Origin: Actinomyces viscosus
Lineage (GTDB): Bacteria > Actinomycetota > Actinomycetes > Actinomycetales > Actinomycetaceae
Reading direction: 5' to 3'
Length of the DNA stretch: 64,000 nucleotides
Assembly: GCF_900637975.1 (NCBI RefSeq)
Contig: NZ_LR134477.1
Coordinates: forward strand, 2,418,001 to 2,482,000
A program made the translations under genes and the position numbers. Positions 16,847 through 24,544 of this stretch are shown here, one piece after another. Position 1 is the stretch's first letter. Every line of letters begins with the position of its first letter. The notes beneath the pieces are model-generated. The model made no database searches. It saw only the letters and a program-made list of their open reading frames with translations, and was not told where the DNA came from.

Positions 16847-17803
16847 CGGCGCCTGCGCATCACCGGCGATGTGGCCGGCGCGATCTCGGGCGGACTGACG
16901 CTCGCCTCACTGGCCGTGCGCATGGTGCACGACCTGGTCCGTGACGCGATCTCCGACATCATCGGCAAGATCGCCTCCAAGGTCACCATCGGAGTACTCA
17001 CCGCGGGCCTGGCCGCCCCCTGGGTGGTCCAGTCGGTCATCTCCGACGTGGCCTCATGGGTCACCCGCCTGACCAAGGAGATCACTGACGTAGTGACCTC
17101 GGCCAGGAACCTCAAGAACCTGCTGGACAAGGCCACCACCCTGCTCGACGACGTCGGTGAGAAGTTCGCCGGCATGGCGGCCATGGCTCTGGGGTATGGT
17201 TCTAAGAACACCGACAACGCCGCTAAGGGAGCCAAGCACGCCGACGACGCGGCCGACGCCGCTAAGGGGGCTGACGGCGCCGTCCCACCCAGCAAAGGCG
17301 GCGGCGACGGAGGAGGAACCCCACCAGGTAAGGGCGACAAAGATGGTGGCGGAGGAGGTGACGATCCCGCCAAGAAGTCCCAGGAAGCCCAGCAGCGAGC
17401 CGCTGAGAAAGCCAAAGAAGTCAACACGAAAAAGGCATACAAGAGCAAGACCGTCTCGTCTGACCATGTCAAAACCCTCAGTGGGTGGAGCGCTCGGAGG
17501 CCTGAAGGTTTCCAAGACCCCAATATAGATAACGTGCTTACAAAATGTGATGAAATCGGACACACACCCGAACCTCACGATTTCAAGGATAACGGAGTGC
17601 CAGGTCAGTACCATGCGTCACATGCCGAGAAACAGCTATCTCTGACTGCAAAGGAGCCATATATTGGCGTATCTAAAGCAATGTGCCCTGATTGCCAGGG
17701 GTATTTCAGTAAGCTGGCTCAACACGAGGGCCGCGACTGGTACGTGACCGACCCGAATAACTCATGGATCTTCCATGCCGATGGAACCGTCACCAAGCAG
17801 TAA
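16847..17803 (+). CDS. Headless T7SS toxin module with deaminase-like tip
   Basis: The frame is open from 16376, but similarity to the full-length toxin starts only near 16847 (RLRITGDVAGAISGGLTLAS), at core residue about 140, and no start codon with a ribosome site precedes it. A core of about 105 residues is followed by a Gly/Lys linker and a tip of about 110 residues. The tip has HASHAEKQL and, 30 residues later, MCPDCQGYF: the H-x-E plus CxxC zinc/catalytic pattern of the cytidine-deaminase fold used by several polymorphic toxins. The immunity-type gene at 17852 follows. Probably a silent donor cassette, possibly expressed if recombined onto the intact N-terminus. Confidence 0.7.
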   Translation, partial: RRLRITGDVAGAISGGLTLASLAVRMVHDLVRDAISDIIGKIASKVTIGVLTAGLAAPWVVQSVISDVASWVTRLTKEITDVVTSARNLKNLLDKATTLLDDVGEKFAGMAAMALGYGSKNTDNAAKGAKHADDAADAAKGADGAVPPSKGGGDGGGTPPGKGDKDGGGGGDDPAKKSQEAQQRAAEKAKEVNTKKAYKSKTVSSDHVKTLSGWSARRPEGFQDPNIDNVLTKCDEIGHTPEPHDFKDNGVPGQYHASHAEKQLSLTAKEPYIGVSKAMCPDCQGYFSKLAQHEGRDWYVTDPNNSWIFHADGTVTKQ

Positions 17804-17851
17804 GGCCGCCTACGAAATGCCCAGAATCATTCAAGATAGGAGACCAAGAGT

Positions 17852-18469
17852 ATGATTGACATGGTCGCATTGAACGAGAAAATCGAAGCAGGCAGGCGCG
17901 AGCTTTCCAGAAACGACAACATCAAGGGCGTCCTATCATTGGCGACCCGCACGCAAATTTGGAAGGCCATGCTGGATGTAGACGATGTCGAACGATCCTA
18001 CCGGGATCGCACACATCTACACATGGCCTGCGTGCGTCATGTGCAGTTTGTTTGGGAGAGAGCTTTTCCTGGAGATGACGGGATCGAGGAAATGCTTTCC
18101 TTGACGCAGGAGCTAATAGATCGAACAGTTGATACCGATGAGGCCGAGTCGCGCAGTGGAAGTTTTCTCAATGACGTAGAGGCGCGTGGTACTGGAGATC
18201 CAGATGTGCTGCGCGCAGCCATGGTGGCCGATGCCGCCTCTCATATGGTAGATTCTGCCTGCTATCGAGACCTCTACGCAGAAATCGACGAAGACCTGGT
18301 TGATGACGACGAGCTGCTTCCCGACACGCTAGACCCCAGTTACAGTTGCTCAGTCGCGGTTTCTGGAGCCACAAATTCAATGCCGGTTGAGAAAACTGAT
18401 GTGGCTGCGCGTCGGGCGTTCTGGTTGTGGTACCTCGATGAGGCGATCCCAGCTGTCCTTGCCGGCTGA
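17852..18469 (+). CDS. Predicted immunity protein for the deaminase-like toxin (Imm5-like, tentative)
   Basis: 205 aa, acidic and helical, with its own AGGAG site 9 bases upstream, 48 bases after the deaminase-tip module. The C-terminus reads FWLWYLDEAIPAVL. A paralogue with the same ending lies at 21551-22171. The family is suggested by memory of the W-x-x-Y-L-x-x-A-I-P ending in Imm5-type immunity proteins and by the deaminase neighbour; not verified. G+C is lower than in the core genes, consistent with transfer. Confidence 0.6.
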   Translation: MIDMVALNEKIEAGRRELSRNDNIKGVLSLATRTQIWKAMLDVDDVERSYRDRTHLHMACVRHVQFVWERAFPGDDGIEEMLSLTQELIDRTVDTDEAESRSGSFLNDVEARGTGDPDVLRAAMVADAASHMVDSACYRDLYAEIDEDLVDDDELLPDTLDPSYSCSVAVSGATNSMPVEKTDVAARRAFWLWYLDEAIPAVLAG

Positions 18470-18588
18470 CCCTGCCCCGGAGACACTCGCACGAGCCGAC
18501 CAGCGAGCAAGCACCTCACTGACCGACCCACCGACGGTGGGGGCCGAGCCCTCCCGACTCGACCCCCACCGTTTCACACTCGCACGCG

Positions 18589-19542
18589 GTGGCTGCGGCC
18601 GCCTCGACGTGGACGAACATCGCCACCACGCTGATCTCGTGCGCCGGTGACCTGGAGGCGGTGTGCACGGGGCGTCTGGCCGGGCAGGAGTCCGTGGCGG
18701 TGGCGACGTTCAAGTCCCTCCAGGCCGGCTCTGCATCGCACCTGCGGATGACTGGTGGCGTGGCTGGCGCGATCTCGGGTGGGTTGACGGTGGCCTCGGT
18801 GATCGTGCGGGTGGTGCACGACCTGGTGCGTGACGCGATCTCGGACGTGATCGGCAAGATCGCCTCCAAGGTCGTCATCGGGGTCCTTACTGCGGGCCTG
18901 GCCGCCCCCTGGGCGGTGTCCTCAGTTGTTGCTGACGTGTCGTCCTGGGTGACACGCCTGGCCAAGGAGATCACCGACGTGGTGACCTCGGCCAAGAACC
19001 TCAAGGGCCTGCTGGACAAGGCCAGCACCCTGCTCGACGACGTCGGCGAGAAGTTCGCCGGCATGGCGGCCATGGCTCTGGGGCATGGTTCTAAGAACGC
19101 CGACAACGCCGCTAAGGGGGTTGACGGCGCCGTCCCACCCAACAAAGGCGGCGGCGATGGAGGAGGAATCCCGCCGGGTAAAGGTGAAACACCGCCTGAC
19201 CCGAATAAGGGAGGCGCTGGTGCTACCAATTCTACCAAGCCCACTCCGAACAAAAATGGGGATAAGGCTCGTCCAGAAGGGCCATTTCCAGACGTGCAGA
19301 GCGTACGAGGACGTCCTGCCGACGATGTCCTTGACATCATTCCTGACGACTGGATTGTTGACACCCCAAGAAAAGAGCCTGATGGGATTAGGTTTAGGAA
19401 CCCTCACCGTAACGGCGAGCAAATTATTTATGAACCAGGCAAACCCTGGGCTAAAGATCCGCTACACTCGGGTCCATATATTCGAGTGTCAGAGGGTGGA
19501 AAAGTCTACCGAATTCCACTGGAAGGGAATCCAGCGTTATGA
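18589..19542 (+). CDS. Headless T7SS toxin module with unassigned tip
   Basis: DNA from 18584 on matches the full-length toxin core from 14612 on; the GTG at 18589 is merely a Val codon of that core and has no ribosome site. 317 codons: core, short Gly/Lys linker, and a tip from about residue 205. The tip contains RFRNPHRNGEQIIYEPG and GPYIRVSEGGKVYRIPLEG, a compact alpha/beta domain that looks like a small RNase-type toxin but that I cannot name. The stop overlaps the next gene (ATGA). Another reservoir-type module lacking the export-signal half. Confidence 0.62.
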   Translation: MAAAASTWTNIATTLISCAGDLEAVCTGRLAGQESVAVATFKSLQAGSASHLRMTGGVAGAISGGLTVASVIVRVVHDLVRDAISDVIGKIASKVVIGVLTAGLAAPWAVSSVVADVSSWVTRLAKEITDVVTSAKNLKGLLDKASTLLDDVGEKFAGMAAMALGHGSKNADNAAKGVDGAVPPNKGGGDGGGIPPGKGETPPDPNKGGAGATNSTKPTPNKNGDKARPEGPFPDVQSVRGRPADDVLDIIPDDWIVDTPRKEPDGIRFRNPHRNGEQIIYEPGKPWAKDPLHSGPYIRVSEGGKVYRIPLEGNPAL

Positions 19543-19883
19543 TTGAGTCAGCCGTCACCGAAGTGCTGTTCATGGGGACCGAAGCTGAGACGAGCGGCCT
19601 TGAAGCATTCAATGCTGTGAAGGATGAAGAGGGCTTGAATGACGATGCCGCTGCCGTCACCAGAACAACCGAGATTCTTATTCAATTAATTAAGGACGAG
19701 ATGATCGAGGTATGGCTAGGGGATCCCAACTCACGTGAACCCGCATGTCGCCCAGGCGACCCTGTAAGTTCTCAGATGATTACCCCAGAAAGGCTTCTGA
19801 CGATGGATGAGCCGGACGGCAGGATGCTTGTTTATGAAACAACGGAGAGAGGAGAGAATGCCCTTAGGGACATCCGGGTCTAG
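19539..19883 (+). CDS. Predicted immunity protein for the unassigned toxin tip
   Basis: 114-aa acidic protein, start overlapping the stop of the preceding toxin module (ATGA). No recognised domain; the sequence is helix- and strand-mixed with a C-terminal ETTERGENALRDIRV. Assignment rests on its position and coupling. Confidence 0.5.
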   Translation: MIESAVTEVLFMGTEAETSGLEAFNAVKDEEGLNDDAAAVTRTTEILIQLIKDEMIEVWLGDPNSREPACRPGDPVSSQMITPERLLTMDEPDGRMLVYETTERGENALRDIRV

Positions 19884-20028
19884 AAACGGTTCTTCTGCCG
19901 ACTCGCTTGCGAGGCAGACTGAACAGATCTCGATTGCACTAAACGCGAAACTATCTCTGCGTCAGGAAATATGGTTCTCGGACATACATGATCGCATCTG
20001 GGGGTGCGTGACGCGATCGCTGACGTGA
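19858..20028 (+). pseudogene. 5' fragment of an immunity-type gene cut by a cassette junction
   Basis: An ATG at 19858 with a purine-rich GAGAGGAGAG site opens a frame inside the end of the preceding gene. It encodes about 48 residues, including SIALNAKLSLRQEIWFSDI, before running into toxin-core DNA at about 20003, where the product loses sense. Looks like a gene whose 3' part was replaced by the next cassette. Family unknown. Confidence 0.35.
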
Positions 20029-20351
20029 TCGGCAAGCTGTTGTCGAACACGGGCCATCACCAGGGGGACGGCACCCAGTTCCACGGCCCGCCTGAGAGGA
20101 TCAACGTGGTGGCGATGCTCAAGGAAGTCAACCAGAACTTCCCCGACAGCGACTTCGAGTCCTACCTGAAGCTGGAGCAGCAGATCGCGAAGGACCCGGG
20201 CAGCTACAAGGGCTTCGCCGTGGACTTCAACTACCGCGACCCGGTCGGGCCGGAGCTGACCAAGACCGAGCAGGTACCCACCGAGTTCAAAGCGACGTGG
20301 ACGGACGCTGAAGGCGTTCCTCGGCGAGAGAAGTTCGTGAACCATCATTAG
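20004..20351 (+). pseudogene. Clipped endonuclease-type toxin module fused to a 14-codon stub of the toxin core
   Basis: The first codons (VRDAIADVIGKLLSN) are toxin core. They join directly to a sequence starting TGHHQGDGTQFHGPPERINV and continuing with MLKEVNQNF, a pattern like the second half of DNA/RNA non-specific endonuclease toxins (GH...N..PM...N). The core remainder, linker and the start of the nuclease domain are missing, so an internal deletion produced it. No start signal. An immunity-gene remnant follows after the GGAGG at 20351. Confidence 0.5.
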
Positions 20352-20363
20352 GAGGTAATACCT

Positions 20364-20486
20364 GTGAGTGCTGAGAACCTGAGTGAGCAGGAGGCTTTCG
20401 AGCGGTTCGAGGGCATGCTGCGGGACTGGGGTGCGTGGTGTTTCTCGGACTGGGGGAGTTTTTCTTCCCTTGAGTCGACAGGATAG
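20364..20486 (+). pseudogene. Truncated start of an immunity-type gene
   Basis: GTG with a good GGAGG site (20351-20355) opens a 40-codon frame (begins MSAENLSEQEAFERFEGMLR) that hits TAG at 20484. The next codons, in the same frame, belong to a different toxin tip, so the 3' part of this gene has been lost at the junction. Confidence 0.45.
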
Positions 20487-20843
20487 ATCCCATGCCAGCA
20501 CAGAGTCCTCGGGACCGACGTCGAGCGCCAGCTAACGGCCGACAACGGTGATGAAGTCTGGGCGGGCTCAGTTACCAAGGACGGCACAATCACTAAGGCT
20601 TGGGACGCCAAGCACACAGGCGGCGGAGGCAAGGCCCTCTACCAAGGCAAGGGTCCCGAGTTCCTCATGAGAGACTTTGATAAAGAAGTACGAAGGTACC
20701 GCAAGGTGATAGAATCGTCAGACAATCCAGTTTCCACTCTAAATTTAGTCACCAACACCCCAGAAGCCGTGGAATTTCTTGGCCAGAGAGCGCGCGACAT
20801 CCTAGGCCCTGATATCGATCTGGTAGTTCACTTCATTCCTTAA
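20487..20843 (+). pseudogene. Headless restriction-nuclease-fold toxin tip
   Basis: The frame begins right after a TAG and has no start codon. It reads RVLGTDVERQLTADNGDEVW, then TKAWDAKHTGGGGKALYQGK, and ends DILGPDIDLVVHFIP. The E/D...D-A-K arrangement with following strands resembles Tox-REase polymorphic toxin tips of the PD-(D/E)xK superfamily. The gene next to it is a likely immunity gene. No toxin core is left, so this tip can act only after recombination. Fold assignment is moderate. Confidence 0.5.
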
Positions 20844-20862
20844 TCAAAGAAAGACCGTACAC

Positions 20863-21285
20863 ATGAGCGTAAATTACCTCCTTACTGTCCTCAATTCTCC
20901 TTACACTATCGCCAACACCGACACCTTCCTCCACGAAGGAAGCAAGGTATGGCCGGACTCCAAGGGGACGCGCTGGAACGACGACGAAGACGGCACAGAT
21001 GCAGATATTCTGCTTACTCCAGATGGAGCATCGACGGTTATCAGTCACTTCAGCGACAATCGACTCATATCTGTGAGCGGAGCAGACTTTGAGGAGGCTG
21101 CCGACATTGCCGTTTGGGTGCGATCTCTTAACCCGGATCCCAATTTGGTGTTATGGTTCACTACGAACGTCTTCGACGGGCACACCGTTCTGACTCCTGG
21201 CATCACGCCCCAGCAGGTCATTGATCAGTGGGTGGATCATCGTGAGCACGACCCCTATGCGGAGTACCCCGAGTACTTCTCCTGA
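20863..21285 (+). CDS. Predicted immunity protein for the restriction-nuclease-fold tip
   Basis: 140 aa starting MSVNYLLTVLNSPYTIANTD, 19 bases after the headless nuclease tip, with AAAGAAAG as a weak ribosome site. Acidic, mixed alpha/beta, with VWPDSKGTRWNDDEDG and LVLWFTTNVFDGHTVLTPG. No family named. Position directly behind a toxin tip supports an immunity role. Confidence 0.5.
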   Translation: MSVNYLLTVLNSPYTIANTDTFLHEGSKVWPDSKGTRWNDDEDGTDADILLTPDGASTVISHFSDNRLISVSGADFEEAADIAVWVRSLNPDPNLVLWFTTNVFDGHTVLTPGITPQQVIDQWVDHREHDPYAEYPEYFS

Positions 21286-21550
21286 CAACTCCACCAACAC
21301 CGGTTAATACATGGCAGCGTCCCAGTTCCGGCAGACAGCAGAAACGACCGACTCACCACTGCTGATCGACTACCACGACCAGACGTCGTCCTACTGTAGA
21401 CACCGGCTCACCACCACAGTCACACACCGGCACCCTCGTTCTCCAGCAGCTGGCGGCGCCTTGACACCACCAGCCCCAGCCCACATCGTTGCGGCCCACA
21501 ATAACCTCCAACGACTGGGAGCCGCCTCACTATCTTAAAGGAGCCGACCT

Positions 21551-22171
21551 ATGCTCAACGAGAACGCAATTGATGAAGCAATTGATAGCGGAAAAAGAGA
21601 GATTCATGACGCAATCAACGCGAAACGCATACTGTCATTAAGGCTCCGTCGGCAAATCTGGCGCGCGATGGTCGACCCAGAGGATGCAGATGCAACGTAC
21701 CGACGCAGGGTGATGTTGCAAGTTCTGTGCGTGCGGCAGGTGCAACACCTGTGGGATCGAGCATTCCCCAACGATGGGCGAGCCGAAGAAATGATGGCAA
21801 TCACCGAGCAGCTAATTCGGCGACAAATCTTTCCGGAAGAAGCAGAGCTCCAAAGCTACGACTTCCTCAATGAAATATACGATGAAGTTGAGAACTACGA
21901 CTCGATTACTCAACCTGCCGTATATGTGGCAGATGCTTCCGTGCACACCGTAGTATCTGCTTGCTATAGAAATCCCGATTACAATACATTCAGCACGAGA
22001 ACTGATGATGACGAGTTGCTGCCCGATTCACTGGAACCCAGTTACGCCTGCGCTAGTGCTGCTGCTGGGGCTTTGAACTGGCAGCCTGTGGAGGAGACTG
22101 ACGTGGCTGCACGCCGGGCGTTTTGGCTGTGGTACCTCGATGAGGCGATCCCGACGGTCCTGGCCCGCTGA
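21551..22171 (+). CDS. Orphan immunity protein, paralogue of the gene at 17852
   Basis: 206 aa; shares with the gene at 17852 the layout RQIWRAM near residue 40, VRQVQHLWDRAFP, DDDELLPDSLEPSYAC and FWLWYLDEAIPTVLA at the end. Strong AAAGGAG site. No toxin tip lies directly upstream, so it is orphaned: the partner was lost or this copy protects against toxins of other strains. DNA downstream of both copies is also similar for about 40 bases. Confidence 0.6.
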   Translation: MLNENAIDEAIDSGKREIHDAINAKRILSLRLRRQIWRAMVDPEDADATYRRRVMLQVLCVRQVQHLWDRAFPNDGRAEEMMAITEQLIRRQIFPEEAELQSYDFLNEIYDEVENYDSITQPAVYVADASVHTVVSACYRNPDYNTFSTRTDDDELLPDSLEPSYACASAAAGALNWQPVEETDVAARRAFWLWYLDEAIPTVLAR

Positions 22172-22289
22172 ACGCGAGAGGAAACTCGCGCAAGCCGGCC
22201 AGTGGGCGAGCAGCTCACTGAACTCCAACACCTCCCCTCGTTCTATACCGGCTCATCATAGTGGGTGAATGACTCAACGCCCGTCACAT

Positions 22290-22393
22290 GGTCACTGATG
22301 TAGTTCTCGGCGAGTTTCGGTCCGGGGAACAACATTATCATTGTCCGGTGGGGCGCGAACCGACGGCGTTCCTCGTTGGGGAAAGGGAGTGAG
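22290..22393 (+). pseudogene. 3' remnant of an Ntox15-like toxin ahead of the second SUKH gene
   Basis: A short frame ends GEQHYHCPVGREPTAFLVGERE and stops at the TGA just before the SUKH start. It parallels the last residues of the full-length toxin (GGQNKRYPVGFKPTIFLRG, then ERE). Only the final 20 or so codons are recognisable, so the rest has been lost. Confidence 0.45.
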
Positions 22394-22395
22394 AC

Positions 22396-23061
22396 ATGAC
22401 TGGTGAGACTAGTGGCGCTTCCGGTGAGCCGAGTCGGAGCGTTCCCGGGTGGACGTGGCCCAACTACATCAGCTGGGGGTGGATGATTGTCCAGGCGCGG
22501 ATGGAGGCCGATTGGAAAGGCATATGGAACTACGCCCTTCCGCACGTGCACGCCACAGAGGAGACCGTGTCCAACGCGGAGGCCCAGCTGGGCTTCCGCC
22601 TACCAGAGTCCTACCGAGGCTTCCTCCTGGCCTCCAACGGCTGGCCCTACTTCTACCAGAACATGACGATCTTCTCCACCTCCGACCTGCTGGGCGGCGA
22701 GCTGCACGAGGCCGGCCAGACCCAGCTGGAGCTGGAGGAGTGCGTCGAGGCCATGGCCGCCGGAGGCGTTATCGCCGCCGACCACTTCCCCGTAGTTGCT
22801 GCTCGGGAGCAGATCGACGTCGCTCTCATGGGTCGCCCCGGTACCCCAGCTGAGGGCACCGTCTCCTGGGTACGCGGCGAGGTTGTTGAGCGCTATGACG
22901 ACTTCCTGGACTACTACCTGTCCATGATGGAGCTCAACAAGCTCGACACCGCCGACCTCAGAAAGGACTTCGGCCCCAAGCCAGAGGGAATCCCCCACGC
23001 CGTCATCGGCCGCCCCGGCAGCCCACCCGTCTTCGAGCACGCCCGCCGCAACGACCTGTAA
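22396..23061 (+). CDS. Orphan SUKH immunity protein, duplicate of the gene at 15802
   Basis: 221 aa with the same SUKH motif EAQLGFRLPESYRGFLLASN and a nearly identical ending. The first 45 residues and scattered sites diverge (ATEETVSNAEAQ versus ASEETVARAEAQ). The preceding GGGAAAGGGAGTGAGAC is the same as in the first copy. The partner toxin is reduced to a 3' remnant, so this is an orphan immunity gene, perhaps guarding against sibling strains. Confidence 0.85.
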   Translation: MTGETSGASGEPSRSVPGWTWPNYISWGWMIVQARMEADWKGIWNYALPHVHATEETVSNAEAQLGFRLPESYRGFLLASNGWPYFYQNMTIFSTSDLLGGELHEAGQTQLELEECVEAMAAGGVIAADHFPVVAAREQIDVALMGRPGTPAEGTVSWVRGEVVERYDDFLDYYLSMMELNKLDTADLRKDFGPKPEGIPHAVIGRPGSPPVFEHARRNDL

Positions 23062-23740
23062 CTCGCGGCATAAGCGGTTCGCTCCGTTCCACCCCATCCT
23101 TGCAACGTGCTGCCTGCTCCTACCGGGCCACACATCGCCCCGCAGAAGTATGGGAGCCCGCTGAAGCCGGGGAACAAACCCCACCGGCCCCGTGGTGCCA
23201 GAGTCCCGGGTCCTCGCGACCTGGTCCCAGCACCACAAGATTTTTCTGCGCCCGACTCAAGCACAAGGGAAGCACACGACCCGCCTGAACTGCTACGGCC
23301 GGCACTTCCGGACAGACGAACGGCGAGAGCGGCCCCAGAAAAGTTTTTCATGCCACAGACTCCGCAGAGTTTGCGAAGCGGGTAGCGCGGAGCCTCACTT
23401 CCCCAAAGTTCCTGGACGGGAAGTACGTGTTCTCTGTTGCGGTGCGGGGTCTCCCTGAGGGGGTGTGGCGCATTGATGATGTTCCTCGTTCCCCTCCGGC
23501 GCGGGCTACGTATATCCAGTGCGGTGGGTCCACGGGGACGACGCCCTACCACCAGCCGACCTGCTGCGCCGGATCAACGTCTAACCACTGACACACCAAC
23601 AGACGCCGTCGGACATCACGCTCCCGCCACACTGACAAACAACCCCGCACCGCCGTCGGAACCCAGGAAGCGAAGACCACCAAGACCGCAGTAGGCCTGC
23701 TAGGGTGCGACTGCCACAGAAAATCTTAATGGAGGTCAAT
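23062..23740. other. Gene-poor remnant region after the immunity array
   Basis: The first 190 bases repeat the sequence behind the first SUKH gene. At about 23351-23584 one plus frame reads like protein (EFAKRVARSLTSPKFLDGKY, then VWRIDDVPRSPPARATYIQC) but has no start, so it may be another decayed toxin or immunity gene. The remainder shows nothing recognisable. Confidence 0.4.
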
Positions 23741-23992
23741 ATGCGACAGACACCTACCCCCAAGCGCTTCCTCGCCCTGGCCCTGAGCGCAGGGATCCTG
23801 GCCACCGGACTCACCCTGAGCGCCACCACAGCCAACGCCGCAGAGCCAGTAGCAGTCAGTGCATCCGCACCGAAGGCCAACAGCACCGGCGATGCTGTCC
23901 CGACCGGATGGTTCGATCGACTCAAGCAGCAGTTCCGCGGAGCGAACCGTCAATACACGGAAGCAGACCGGAGAGCCGCCAGAAGGTTCTAG
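23741..23992 (+). CDS. Small secreted protein of unknown function
   Basis: 83 aa with a GGAGGT site 5 bases before the ATG. A typical Sec signal peptide (basic RQTPTPKR, hydrophobic core LALALSAGILATGLTL, cleavage near ANAA/EP at residue 34) leaves a mature peptide of about 49 residues. The mature part ends basic and aromatic (GWFDRLKQQFRGANRQYTEA). No family recognised. Confidence 0.65.
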   Translation: MRQTPTPKRFLALALSAGILATGLTLSATTANAAEPVAVSASAPKANSTGDAVPTGWFDRLKQQFRGANRQYTEADRRAARRF

Positions 23993-24043
23993 CAACTGCG
24001 GCACTGACATCACGCCGAAATAAGTCGTCAAACCCTCTGCGTT

Positions 24044-24074
24044 CCAAGCGCTTGGTGTGACATTGACACAATGT
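24044..24074. promoter_or_regulatory. Two adjacent palindromes upstream of lipoprotein gene (operator candidates)
   Basis: CCAAGCGCTTGG (24044-24055, perfect) and ACATTG-ACA-CAATGT (24060-24074, perfect 6-bp arms) lie 130-160 bases before the lipoprotein start. They look like repressor sites; the regulator is unknown. Confidence 0.4.
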
Positions 24075-24202
24075 GACGAGGGTCGCTTTATTGGCCCCAT
24101 CCAATTATCCTCAGACTCCGAACTCTTGGTGACGGCACACCCCTGCGGTGCGCCACTACTCACCGAGCCACGCGCCAACCCACGTCACCAAGGAGTTCTC
24201 CT

Positions 24203-24448
24203 ATGCGTACTCGCAAGATCGTATCCGCCGCCCTGCTCGTTGCCGCCCTCGCCGTCGGAACCGCTGCCTGCGGCTCCACGGGCGCCAACGAGGACAAGAT
24301 GGAGCAGACCTCCACCCCGAGCGGCACCATGAGCGACGGAAAGATGAGCGACAACAAGACCGGAGACGGCAAGATGTCCGACGGGAAGATGTCGGATGAC
24401 AAGATGTCCGACAGCCCCACTTCCGGCTCCATGAGCGACGGCAAGTAG
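24203..24448 (+). CDS. Small lipoprotein with MSDGK repeats
   Basis: 81 aa; signal peptide and lipobox LAVGTAAC with the lipidated Cys at residue 23. The mature part is almost only Met-Ser-Asp-Gly/Asn/Asp-Lys units (DGKMSDGKMSDDKMSDS), highly charged, methionine-rich and unordered. AAGGAG site upstream, strong terminator downstream, so monocistronic. Met-rich, acidic lipoproteins could bind metal, but no data support this here. Confidence 0.75.
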   Translation: MRTRKIVSAALLVAALAVGTAACGSTGANEDKMEQTSTPSGTMSDGKMSDNKTGDGKMSDGKMSDDKMSDSPTSGSMSDGK

Positions 24449-24472
24449 GCCGCCCGCGTCTGCTGCCACAAC

Positions 24473-24515
24473 GGACTGCGGCCCGCGCTCGTTCCATGAG
24501 CGCGGGCCGCAGTCC
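24473..24515 (+). terminator. Strong hairpin terminator
   Basis: Perfect 18-bp stem (GGACTGCGGCCCGCGCTC, 24473-24490, with its complement 24498-24515), 7-base loop. It lies between the lipoprotein gene and the convergent NAD-binding protein gene; it lacks a strong T-run, as is frequent in high-GC actinobacteria. Confidence 0.75.
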
Positions 24516-24544
24516 CCCTAATACCCGCCCCACGAGGACGGCGA

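Noticed and set aside
21311..21538. 75-codon frame between two immunity genes
   Set aside because: No ribosome site, Thr/His/Pro-rich sequence without structure; not supported as a gene.
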